From contig JAFGBP010000042.1 of the NCBI GenBank assembly GCA_016933095.1, positions 29,089 through 93,088 on the forward strand: a DNA stretch of 64,000 nucleotides, read 5' to 3'. This document shows, piece by piece, positions 24,717-32,642 of this stretch (position 1 is its first letter; the number at the start of each line of letters is the position of its first letter). Below the pieces are notes generated by a model. The model searched no databases. It was not told the origin of the DNA and was given only the letters and a program-made list of their open reading frames with translations. Position numbers and translations under genes: made by a program. This DNA is from Candidatus Woesearchaeota archaeon. Lineage in GTDB: Archaea; Nanobdellota; Nanobdellia; Woesearchaeales; SM23-78.

Positions 24717-24840
24717 GGGTGCGTCCAGAAAGGCCGCCTCGCGTAGTCTGATGGTGATTTGTAGAGATGCGTCTACACTCGTTTGCAACACGAAAGAAAG
24801 GATGCGGACGAAGCGCGGCCAGGAGACTCTGGACGCACCC
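24717..24840. mobile_element. 124-bp MITE-like element with 13-bp terminal inverted repeats
   Basis: The element starts GGGTGCGTCCAGA and ends TCTGGACGCACCC, exact inverted repeats. It is flanked on both sides by the same 11 bases, GATGTTGCAAG (24706-24716 and 24841-24851), as a target-site duplication. Inside, GGCCGC and GCGGCC extend the fold. It carries no gene, so it would need a transposase encoded elsewhere. It sits just after the stop codon of the gene at 24855-25460. Confidence 0.75.
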
Positions 24841-24854
24841 GATGTTGCAAGTTC

Positions 24855-25460
24855 CTATCTTCGCCTGCGAACAGGAGGTTTTGCACGCACCCTCTGGGCA
24901 ACGGCTAGGCGAGGAGCAGGCTTGGAAGCAGAAGATGATTCCGACTTTGGAGCTGTTGAAGCCGGAGAACCAACAGGCGAATCATCAAAAGAAGAAGGTA
25001 GCGTCCTTAATATTATTCCTTTCTCCTCGATTAGGCGATCAAACTCCTTCCTTGTCAGGAACTCCATAGGCTGCCACATGTCAAGGTAGCGCTCAATCAC
25101 TTTGAACTCCTCTTTCTTCGTGAGGTTCTTCATCTCATTGTTAATCAGCATGAGCTTGTCCATGATGTCCTTTAGCTCGTGCTTTAGGTCTAGGATGTCA
25201 TCGTTTATCATCTTCAAGTCTTTGGAAAGGCCTCTCTCCAGCTCTATCATGCCGCCCTCGGAGACCTGGCTCTTGTTCCTCATCAGCACGAACCGCTCTT
25301 CAAGAATCCTTAAGTTGGCACCTATAGTGTTCACGTCTTTCCCCATCTTCTCGAAGGCATCCATGGTAGCAGGCATCTTCTTTACGGGCTTAGCGCTTGG
25401 CCTTTGCGGTGGAGGCGGAGGCACTCCTGCCATTGGAGGAGGCGGGATATTCTGGTTCAT
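24855..25460 (-). CDS. Coiled-coil protein with FlaD/E-like segment
   Basis: 201 residues. An N-terminal Pro-rich stretch (PPPPMAGVPPPPPQRP), a central coiled coil (residues 35-125), then YLDMWQPMEFLTRKEFDRLI near 125, a segment type I associate with the FlaD/FlaE-like domain of archaellum accessory proteins, and a disordered Ser/Pro/Arg tail. Same strand as 24025-24618 and separated from it by the 124-bp mobile element. It probably forms a complex with the FlaI ATPase encoded divergently (inference). Confidence 0.55.
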   Translation of the reverse strand: MNQNIPPPPMAGVPPPPPQRPSAKPVKKMPATMDAFEKMGKDVNTIGANLRILEERFVLMRNKSQVSEGGMIELERGLSKDLKMINDDILDLKHELKDIMDKLMLINNEMKNLTKKEEFKVIERYLDMWQPMEFLTRKEFDRLIEEKGIILRTLPSSFDDSPVGSPASTAPKSESSSASKPAPRLAVAQRVRAKPPVRRRR

Positions 25461-25510
25461 GATAGTATCGACTCCTGGATTCAGAGTATTTAATATTTTT
25501 GGAAAAGAGA

Positions 25511-25727
25511 GGCTCTGTCAAAATCTCTCGTAGCCCGCTGCTACCGCTCATCAATAACGTCCTCGAGCCGAGTCTAGTCTGACCGCATGGCATTTCGTAG
25601 GCGCAGCCAGGGGCTACTTCTCTCGTAGCCCGCTGCTACCGCTCATCAATAACGTCCTCGAGCCGAGTCTAGTCTGACAGCATGGCATTTCGTAGGCGCA
25701 GCCAGGGGCTACTCTTTGAACAGAGCC
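25511..25727. repeat. Inverted-repeat element holding two 95-bp tandem copies
   Basis: Units 25524-25618 and 25619-25713 differ at one position. They are framed by GGCTCTGTCAAAA and TTTGAACAGAGCC, near-perfect inverted repeats. Each unit can fold, with GTAGCCC/GGGCTAC and CTGC/GCAG at its ends. A single-copy relative with the same outer TCTGTTCAAAA arms is at 50824-50940, so this is a dispersed family. No open frame. Confidence 0.75.
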
Positions 25728-25812
25728 GGAAAAGCGAAGGCTTTTCCAGACAAAGAACGAAGTTCTGCTCTGGGAAAAAATGATGTCAAAAGACGTCAGA
25801 AGAGGGGCAAAA

Positions 25813-25825
25813 GATTTATATAATC
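25813..25825 (+). promoter_or_regulatory. TATA box upstream of the FlaI-type ATPase
   Basis: GATTTATATAATC; transcription would start near 25848, leaving a leader of about 85 bases before the TTG start at 25932. Confidence 0.5.
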
Positions 25826-25931
25826 TCAAGCTCAGGAGAGAGATATCAGTTAGCTTTAGCTATAACATCGCTGGGCTGACGGAAAAGAAGAGGAAAAGGG
25901 AAAATTAACAGCAAAAGAGGTTGGAACTAGA

Positions 25932-28247
25932 TTGGTTGATGATAAGGAAGGCAGGAAGCCAGGCATACCTTACAGGATCGACCATGTGGGAGAAGACACT
26001 ATCCTGAAGGTAGACTGCGAGAAGCTGAACACCATCCCTTCCATAGAGGACAATGCCAACATCATGTCTTTCGTGGTCGAGAGGCTCATCGAGAACAAGG
26101 CCGCGACAAAGATCGTCTTCAGCCAGAAACGCGAGTACGAGTATGACTATGCTCAGACGAGGATCCTTGCAGAGCTAGCCTCAGTCTACAACAAGCTGAT
26201 CAAGCAGAAGGAGCTCTTCAGCTACGAGAACCTTAACATGAAGCTGCGAAGCCGCGAGGCTGCCAGGTTCTACACCCAGATCCACAACCTGATATTCGAT
26301 GTCTTGAAGAAGGACCCGGCGACCGCGTACGTCGAGCTCCGTCGGATGTATAGGCATGAGAAGATACTCTTCGAATCCGAGGAGAAGGAGAGGGGGCAGA
26401 GCATAGAGTCATACAAGCTCTTCACGCACACCCTTGCTTATTTCATAGAGGAGCTTGACAAGACAAGACTCATTACTATCCTAAAGCCTTACCTGGCAGG
26501 CCACAAGCCTTATGACAGGGAAGTGTACAGGAAGATATTCACCCCTAACATCAAGCCTGATTTCTTGTTCACAAAACTCATGGCTACCTATCCCAAAGGT
26601 GCGGTGGAGCTTGACAACTACAAGATCGGTCAGAGTGAGGTCGTGATCTTTGAGCTCGAAGACAACGTCCAGTACCTCTATCACATAACTCCTCCGGAAT
26701 TCAAGCTGAAAGAGGAGCATTACGAGATCCTAGACATTGCGAGGAACATAATCTCTGAGCACAAGCCAACGAGGCAGGAGTTCATAGACCCTACGAGGAT
26801 GAGGGAGGTATTCTTCAACGTAGGCCAGGACTTGATTGAAGAGCTTTCAGGGTATCGCAAGGTTAAGATAACTCCGGATGAGATCAAGGATCTCACGATG
26901 ATACTTATCAGGTACACTGTCGGATTCGGCCTGATAGAAGTGCTTCTCGAGGATCCGAAGATTCAAGATATAACATTCAACAGCCCTGCAGGGCAGAGCA
27001 CGATATTCCTCGTCCACCAGGACTTCGGAGAGTGCAAGACTAACATAATACCGACGATCCCTGACAGCGAGAGCTGGGCGTCGAAGCTCAGGATGATAAG
27101 CGGCCGTCCCTTGGATGAGGCCAACCCGATCCTTGATACTGAGATCGAGATCCCGGGCGTAGCAAGGGCGAGGATCGGAGTGATAGCTCCGCCGCTGAAC
27201 CCTTTCGGGATCGCTTATGCTTTCAGAAGGCACAGGGACAAGCCCTGGACCCTTCCGTTGTTCATCAAGAGCAGGATGATAAGCACGCTGGCTGCCGGCC
27301 TCATCAGCTTCATAGTCGACGGCAACAGGACTATACTCGTTGCGGGGACTAGGAGCGCGGGAAAGACCAGCGTCGTTGGCAGCCTGCTCGTAGAGATTAT
27401 GAGGAAGTACAGGATCATAACAATTGAGGATACGTTGGAGCTTCCTACTGACAGCCTGCGGGCCATGGGATACAATATCCAGCCGATGAAGGTGGCAAGT
27501 GCCTTCACGAAAGGCACTACAGAAGTGCCTGCAGATGAAGGTATCAGGACAACCTTGAGACTTGGAGATTCGGCCCTTATTGTTGGAGAGGTAAGGAGTA
27601 CGGAAGCAGCTGCGCTATATGAGGCCATGAGGGTCGGCGCTCTTGCTAACGTAGTCGCCGGTACGATCCATGGTGACAGCCCTTATGGAGTGTTCGACAG
27701 GGTAGTAAACGACCTCAAAGTCCCTAAGACCAGCTTCAAAGCGACAGACATAATAATAGTCTCTAATCCTATCAGGAGCCCTGACGGAATACACAAGTGG
27801 AGGAGGGTGACGCAGATCACCGAGGTCCGGAAGGAATGGGAAGACGATCCGCTGCGGGAGAAGGGTTTTGTCGACCTCATGAAATATGACTCGAAGACAG
27901 ACCAGCTAGAACCGACCGATGACCTGATAAACGGAGACAGCGACATTCTCAAGGCCATTGCCGGAAACGTGCGCGAGTGGGCCGGCAGTTGGGATGCTGT
28001 CTGGGAGAACATAACCCTCCGCGCAGACATGAAGACCGCAATTGTGAAGGCTGCAGAGGAGGAGAACAACCCTGACCTTCTAGAGGCTCCTTTTGTCATC
28101 AAGTGCAACGATTACTTCCATAAGATATCAGAGAAGGTGAGAGCCAGGTATGGCAAGCTTGACAGCGAGAGGATACTCTTCGAATGGAAGGAGTGGCTGA
28201 AGAAAGAGCTTAAAGCCAAGCAATCTAAGAAATCGTTTGAGAGATGA
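25932..28247 (+). CDS. FlaI/GspE-type secretion ATPase
   Basis: Hexameric motor ATPase powering assembly of type IV-pilus-like filaments. It is 771 residues, over 200 longer than typical FlaI; the extra N-terminal half (1-270) is unassigned. Seen: Walker A AGTRSAGKTS near 472, Asp box after it (TIEDTLELP), Walker B RLGDSALIVGEVRSTEA near 545 and His box AGTIHGDSP near 577. The platform protein follows after 74 bp. TTG start is preceded by GAGGTTGG. Could drive an archaellum, adhesion pilus or secretion system; no pilin or archaellin is recognisable nearby. Confidence 0.9.
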   Translation: MVDDKEGRKPGIPYRIDHVGEDTILKVDCEKLNTIPSIEDNANIMSFVVERLIENKAATKIVFSQKREYEYDYAQTRILAELASVYNKLIKQKELFSYENLNMKLRSREAARFYTQIHNLIFDVLKKDPATAYVELRRMYRHEKILFESEEKERGQSIESYKLFTHTLAYFIEELDKTRLITILKPYLAGHKPYDREVYRKIFTPNIKPDFLFTKLMATYPKGAVELDNYKIGQSEVVIFELEDNVQYLYHITPPEFKLKEEHYEILDIARNIISEHKPTRQEFIDPTRMREVFFNVGQDLIEELSGYRKVKITPDEIKDLTMILIRYTVGFGLIEVLLEDPKIQDITFNSPAGQSTIFLVHQDFGECKTNIIPTIPDSESWASKLRMISGRPLDEANPILDTEIEIPGVARARIGVIAPPLNPFGIAYAFRRHRDKPWTLPLFIKSRMISTLAAGLISFIVDGNRTILVAGTRSAGKTSVVGSLLVEIMRKYRIITIEDTLELPTDSLRAMGYNIQPMKVASAFTKGTTEVPADEGIRTTLRLGDSALIVGEVRSTEAAALYEAMRVGALANVVAGTIHGDSPYGVFDRVVNDLKVPKTSFKATDIIIVSNPIRSPDGIHKWRRVTQITEVRKEWEDDPLREKGFVDLMKYDSKTDQLEPTDDLINGDSDILKAIAGNVREWAGSWDAVWENITLRADMKTAIVKAAEEENNPDLLEAPFVIKCNDYFHKISEKVRARYGKLDSERILFEWKEWLKKELKAKQSKKSFER

Positions 28248-28321
28248 AATACCGACGAGATATGCATAAGAGACACTATCAAGATACTCGAATACCAGGA
28301 AACACAGGACTGATTTGAAAA

Positions 28322-30595
28322 ATGCCTTTTGAGAACATGGATGAGCTTCGGAAGAAGTATGAGAGCAAGCTAAAGGGCAGTTTCGGCGAAGAGCCGGGAT
28401 TCAGCTCGAAGAAAAAGAAGGATAAGTCTGGCGGAGAGCCAGATGCAGATGATGATCAGAGCTATATCTCAAGTGATTATTACAATTTCAAGAAAGAGAG
28501 TGTGCCTGCCCACTTCACGCTTTATGAGAAGGCGTGCAACCTGGCAGAGCAGGTCCTCAAGATCGAGCCTGACAAGGCTAAGATTGCCGAGATGAAAGAG
28601 GCCATAGAGACCTGCCACCTGCAGATCACTCCTGCCGGCGCGACGAGCTTCTCCATCCTCATGCCGCTCATCATTGCCCTTGTCACAATAACCCTCACTT
28701 ATCTTGTTCCCGCACTTCTCTACCCTGGCAAGGAGAGCATGTTCTTTGTTGTATTCTCTCTCTTTGTGGGGCTCGGCATGATACTGCCGCTGCAGAAGCT
28801 CCCTTTCTTCCTTGCGAACAGCTGGAGGATGAAGGCAAGCAACCAGATGGTGCTGTGCGTGTTCTACGTCGTCACGTACATGAGGCACACGAGCAATCTG
28901 GAGCGGGCTATCAGCTTCGCATCAGACCACCTGACCCCTCCCTTGTCGCTCGACCTGAAGAAGGTACTCTGGGATGTCGAGAGCGAGAAGTTCAGCAGCC
29001 TGAAGGAGAGCCTTGATGAATACCTCCAGACATGGAGGAAGTTCAACATGGAGTTCGTCGAGGCCATACACCTCATTGAGTCCTCGCTCTACGAGTCGAG
29101 CGAGACGAGAAGGCTGAACGCGCTTGATAAGTCCTTGAACGTCATCCTTGACGAGACCTATGAGAAGATGCTCCACTACGCCCACAACCTGAAAGGGCCT
29201 CTCTCAGCGCTTCACATGCTTGGCATCATCCTTCCCATCCTCGGCCTTGTCATCCTGCCATTGATGGTGAGCTTCATGCCCGAAGTGAAGTGGTATCATC
29301 TCGTCTCGCTCTACAACTTTGTGCTTCCGGCGCTCGTGCTCTTGCTATCGAAGAGCATCTTGTCGACAAGGCCTACAGGATACGGAGATACGGACATCTC
29401 AGAGAGCAATCCTGAGCTCCGCAAGTACAGGTACATCCTGATACCTATCGGGAAGCTGGAGATAAAGATAAGCCCGCTCATAGTCGCAGTGATAGTGTTC
29501 GGGATCCTTTTCCTCATCGGGACGTTCCCTCTAATACTCCATGCATCCAATCCTGATTTTGACATAGTGCTTACTGCAAAGGGCCTAAAGCAGATATCCA
29601 CTATCAATGATCCTGAGGCAACGCATTACTTCCTGGGATACAGGAACGAGATAATCGCAGGCACTGTGACTGACACTCGCATCGGTCCGTTCGGCCTCGG
29701 TGCCTTGATCCTCAGCATTGTCTTCGTCGTGGCGTTCGGAGTTAGTACAGGTCTTTATTACAGCCTCAAGAGCAAGAACGTGATTAAGATTCGGGATCAG
29801 TCGAAGAAGCTTGAGCAGGAGTTCGCCGCCGCCCTCTTCCAGCTAGGCAACCGTCTGGGAGATGGCCTTCCCGCAGAGATTGCGTTCAACAAGGCTGCGG
29901 AAGTAATGGAGGGGACTGTGAGCGGCAAGTTCTTTGAGCAGGTAAGCATGAACATAACCAAGCTTGGCATGAATGTCGAGCAGGCCGTCTTCGACGAGAA
30001 GAAGGGAGCGCTCATCTATTATCCTTCGAATCTCATCGAGAGCAGCATGAAGGTGCTCGTTGAGAGCAGCAAGAAGGGTCCTATGGTAGCGAGCCAGGCT
30101 CTTATCAACGTCTCTGAATACATCAAGCAGATCCACAGGGTCGATGAGAGGCTAAAGGATCTCATGGCTGACATCATCAGCGACATGAGGAGCCAGATCA
30201 AGTTTCTGACGCCTGCCATCGCCGGCATCGTCGTCGGGATCACCAGCATGATCACCCAGATAATCGGGAACCTGTCCAGGAGGCTCGGCGAGTTGGCTAC
30301 TGAGGCAAGCCAGGCCGGGAATGTAGGCGCCGGAACGAGCCTGCTGTCTATGTTCGGGACTGGAGTCCCGACTTATTTCTTCCAGATAATGGTAGGCATG
30401 TATGTCTTCGAGATTACTTTCATAATGACCCTGATGATCAACGGCATAGAGAACGGGAGCGACAAGCTAAGCGAGAAGTACATGCTCGGATCCAATCTAA
30501 AGAACACAATCTTGACATATGCTTTCATCACTCTTGCTGTTTCGATACTGTTCAACATGGTCGCGGGTTCGATCCTTTCCAGCATGCAGGGATGA
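28322..30595 (+). CDS. FlaJ/TadC-type membrane platform protein
   Basis: Membrane partner of the FlaI-type ATPase, forming the base on which pilin subunits are polymerised. 757 residues, with an N-terminal cytoplasmic region (1-105) and two copies of the type II secretion F domain, each with paired helices (around 110-165, 290-345, 380-405, 455-480, 625-645, 670-690, 725-750). The duplicated layout and length match archaeal FlaJ homologues. Directly downstream of and in line with the ATPase gene. Confidence 0.85.
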   Translation: MPFENMDELRKKYESKLKGSFGEEPGFSSKKKKDKSGGEPDADDDQSYISSDYYNFKKESVPAHFTLYEKACNLAEQVLKIEPDKAKIAEMKEAIETCHLQITPAGATSFSILMPLIIALVTITLTYLVPALLYPGKESMFFVVFSLFVGLGMILPLQKLPFFLANSWRMKASNQMVLCVFYVVTYMRHTSNLERAISFASDHLTPPLSLDLKKVLWDVESEKFSSLKESLDEYLQTWRKFNMEFVEAIHLIESSLYESSETRRLNALDKSLNVILDETYEKMLHYAHNLKGPLSALHMLGIILPILGLVILPLMVSFMPEVKWYHLVSLYNFVLPALVLLLSKSILSTRPTGYGDTDISESNPELRKYRYILIPIGKLEIKISPLIVAVIVFGILFLIGTFPLILHASNPDFDIVLTAKGLKQISTINDPEATHYFLGYRNEIIAGTVTDTRIGPFGLGALILSIVFVVAFGVSTGLYYSLKSKNVIKIRDQSKKLEQEFAAALFQLGNRLGDGLPAEIAFNKAAEVMEGTVSGKFFEQVSMNITKLGMNVEQAVFDEKKGALIYYPSNLIESSMKVLVESSKKGPMVASQALINVSEYIKQIHRVDERLKDLMADIISDMRSQIKFLTPAIAGIVVGITSMITQIIGNLSRRLGELATEASQAGNVGAGTSLLSMFGTGVPTYFFQIMVGMYVFEITFIMTLMINGIENGSDKLSEKYMLGSNLKNTILTYAFITLAVSILFNMVAGSILSSMQG

Positions 30596-30621
30596 GGGTT
30601 TTGATAGATGTCATTGTTTGA

Positions 30622-30769
30622 GGGCTCTGCAGAAAAAGTGCCGCGGGGGAATCTTCGATTCCTCGTGCCAGAAAAACCTTTTTTTCCCGGCGCCTAGCGT
30701 GGTCTGCAGTTCAACAGCCGGCAGCAAAAGACTCTGTGGCTGCAACCAATGAGGGGTCGAACAGAGCCC
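30622..30769. repeat. Gene-free stretch with terminal inverted repeat
   Basis: Within the 324-bp gap after the FlaJ gene, GGGCTCTG (30622-30629) and CAGAGCCC (30762-30769) form an exact 8-bp inverted repeat; a GAATC-TTC-GATTC hairpin lies inside. The ends resemble those of the element at 25511-25727 (GGCTCTGT), but the interior is different, so kinship is uncertain. Nothing else is seen in the gap. Confidence 0.4.
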
Positions 30770-30919
30770 GGCATGAAAGAAATTCTACAGGGCCTTGTTG
30801 GAGACAGGGTCGATAATGCAAAAAAATGCAAAGAACTAGGCTCTTAGGGAATCTTTTGCTTCACGTAGGAGGGATATGAGTTCTTCTTGCTAGTTTTCGG
30901 GCGAAGTCCACCCATCCTC

Positions 30920-31267
30920 TTATCTGTGGAGGATGTCGCAGAAGCATTTCATCTTATTGTACATGCATACAGGATAGGGGCTGTGCAAGTCAGAAAGGAG
31001 AATGCTGTTCAATACTGTAAGCTGCTCGCAGACCTTCTTTCCTTTTGATGTAATCTTATACTTCCCGGCAGTATTCTTTGTTAGCAATCCTATGTGCGTA
31101 AGCTCTTTCAGCCGAGAGGCGAGAAGGGTTGGGTTTATCATCCTTTTGGAATACAGGAGCAGTTCATTGTAGCTCCGATTTTTCTCATTTACAAGCTCTA
31201 TCAAAACAAGAGTGTATTTTTTTCCTATGAGCTTGTAAAAGCTGTTCCACACACAATCTTGAACCAT
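30920..31267 (-). CDS. HxlR-type winged-helix transcription regulator
   Basis: 115 residues. WNSFYKLIGKKYTLVLIELV, then SYNELLLYSKRMINPTLLASRLKEL as helix-turn-helix and GLLTKNTAGKYKITSKGKK as wing: the plan of the HxlR/MarR-like family (small one-component regulators, often redox- or ligand-responsive). Four cysteines, three near the C-terminus (CMYNKMKCFC), could sense redox or metal. It is divergent from the hydrogenase genes 265 bp away, so regulation of them is plausible but unproven. Confidence 0.75.
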   Translation of the reverse strand: MVQDCVWNSFYKLIGKKYTLVLIELVNEKNRSYNELLLYSKRMINPTLLASRLKELTHIGLLTKNTAGKYKITSKGKKVCEQLTVLNSILLSDLHSPYPVCMYNKMKCFCDILHR

Positions 31268-31459
31268 GTATATCTGCCTTTCTCTCTGCCGTTCTCCCTT
31301 TTCAAAAAACGTGGATTCGTATTAAAAAAAAAAAAAAAAGTTGCCGCCATTTGTAATGGTATCGTTTCGTGAGCGCTTGGTTTTCTCCAAACACAACTAA
31401 CTACAATATTGTGTAGTGCTACTTTAAAAACTTTTCTGCCTAGAAAAAGATAATAAGTG

Positions 31460-31470
31460 GATATATAAAG
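31460..31470 (+). promoter_or_regulatory. TATA box of the hydrogenase operon
   Basis: GATATATAAAG, predicted start near 31495, followed by a GAGAGGTG ribosome site for the small gene at 31533. Confidence 0.5.
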
Positions 31471-31532
31471 AGATTCATGTATTTAGTAATATAGTTATAG
31501 ATATTAGATTCACAAAAGAGAGGTGCCCGCGC

Positions 31533-31700
31533 TTGTCGAAGAAAGAACAATGCAAAGCAATCATGGCAAAGCTTTTCGGTCCCGCTTCAGCCGCGTTAGT
31601 TGATAGCATGCCAGAAGATGAATGCGTTGCCAAATGCAAAGCAAAAGTGACTGCTTTCTTAGGAGCCGACAAGGCAAAGGAATTTGACTCAATAAGCTAG
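31533..31700 (+). CDS. 55-residue cysteine-containing protein ahead of the hydrogenase
   Basis: Starts at a TTG seven bases after GAGAGGTG and ends at a TAG at 31700. The product has cysteines in CKAIMAKLFG and in ECVAKCKAKV, and a helical C-terminus GADKAKEFDSIS. A CxxxC-type helix pair could bind a metal or an Fe-S centre. It is 30 bp ahead of the hydrogenase small-subunit gene on the same strand, so it is probably co-expressed. Not recognised as a known maturation factor. Confidence 0.6.
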   Translation: MSKKEQCKAIMAKLFGPASAALVDSMPEDECVAKCKAKVTAFLGADKAKEFDSIS

Positions 31701-31730
31701 GAAGATAGGGAAAAAAGAGGATTAAAAAAC

Positions 31731-32624
31731 ATGGATTCTGGTCTGGAAATTCTTAATCTCATTTGGGTGCAAGGGCAAACCTGTGGCGGAGATTCCATGG
31801 CAATCATGGATACAGAGCGGCCTGACCTTCTTACATTCCTCTCACAAAACAAAATAAAGCTGCTTTATCACCCCATTCTCCACCCAGTCGACGGACCAGA
31901 GGCAAAGAAACTCTTTGAAGACTGCAAGGAAGGAAGAACAAAAGTAGACATTTTCATATTCGAAGGCACAATCCCGACAAAAGAAGGATGCGGAGACTGG
32001 CCTGGAACCGACATTAAGACCCTTGTAAAAGACCTTGCGTCCAAAGCAGGAATCACGATCGCGCTAGGAACCTGCGCGTCGTTCGGAGGAATCCCTTCGG
32101 CGCCTCCCAACGAGTCAGGATCAGTAGGACTCCAATTTCACGGCCACAAGAAAGGCGGATGGCTGGGAGAGAACTACATCTCAGAGCAAGGCGCTCCCGT
32201 CATAAATATTCCTGGATGCCCTGCACACCCAGACTGGATCATAAGAACAATTCAAGCTTTTGTGTTGGAAAAGCCAGTCATTTTGGACGACTACAACAGG
32301 CCCAAAGACTTTTTCGAGGAGAAAGCCCACAGAGGATGCAAGCAATGCGAGTTTCACGAGCGAGGGCTGTGGGCAGAGGAGTTCACAGAGACAGGATGCC
32401 TGGCAGCAAAGCTTGGATGCAAGGGAAGGACCACGAACGCAGACTGCAACGTGAGGCTCTGGAACGGCGTTTCCTCCTGCACCAGGAGCGGAGCCCCGTG
32501 CATAGGCTGCTGCGATCCAGGATTCCCCATCTCAATGACACCCTTCAACAAGGAAACCTTAAACCTGCCAGAGGACGTCAGATCCCTTGCGAATGAGAAG
32601 AAAAAGATCCTATACGGAGATTAA
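31731..32624 (+). CDS. [NiFe]-hydrogenase small subunit with CxxD proximal-cluster motif
   Basis: Electron-transfer subunit carrying three Fe-S clusters. 297 residues and no twin-arginine signal, so cytoplasmic. Proximal cluster ligands: C18, then D21 where most families have Cys (TCGGDS), C115 (GTCASFGG) and C163 (PGCPAHPD). The medial/distal region is complete: CKQCEFH near 200, GCLAAKLGCKG, NADCNVRLWN and APCIGC. A 3Cys-1Asp proximal cluster is known from actinobacterial-type group 1h (former group 5) enzymes. The gene is followed after 18 bp by the large subunit. Confidence 0.9.
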   Translation: MDSGLEILNLIWVQGQTCGGDSMAIMDTERPDLLTFLSQNKIKLLYHPILHPVDGPEAKKLFEDCKEGRTKVDIFIFEGTIPTKEGCGDWPGTDIKTLVKDLASKAGITIALGTCASFGGIPSAPPNESGSVGLQFHGHKKGGWLGENYISEQGAPVINIPGCPAHPDWIIRTIQAFVLEKPVILDDYNRPKDFFEEKAHRGCKQCEFHERGLWAEEFTETGCLAAKLGCKGRTTNADCNVRLWNGVSSCTRSGAPCIGCCDPGFPISMTPFNKETLNLPEDVRSLANEKKKILYGD

Positions 32625-32642
32625 TATCATGGAGACGATGAG

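Noticed and set aside
25524..25713. Possible CRISPR array from repeated units
   Set aside because: Two abutting 95-bp copies without spacers, and no cas genes; this is a tandem duplication.
31324..31339. Run of 16 A as a transcription terminator or slippage site
   Set aside because: It lies just upstream of the minus-strand HxlR gene and ahead of the hydrogenase promoter; as a bare A tract it has no further supporting structure.
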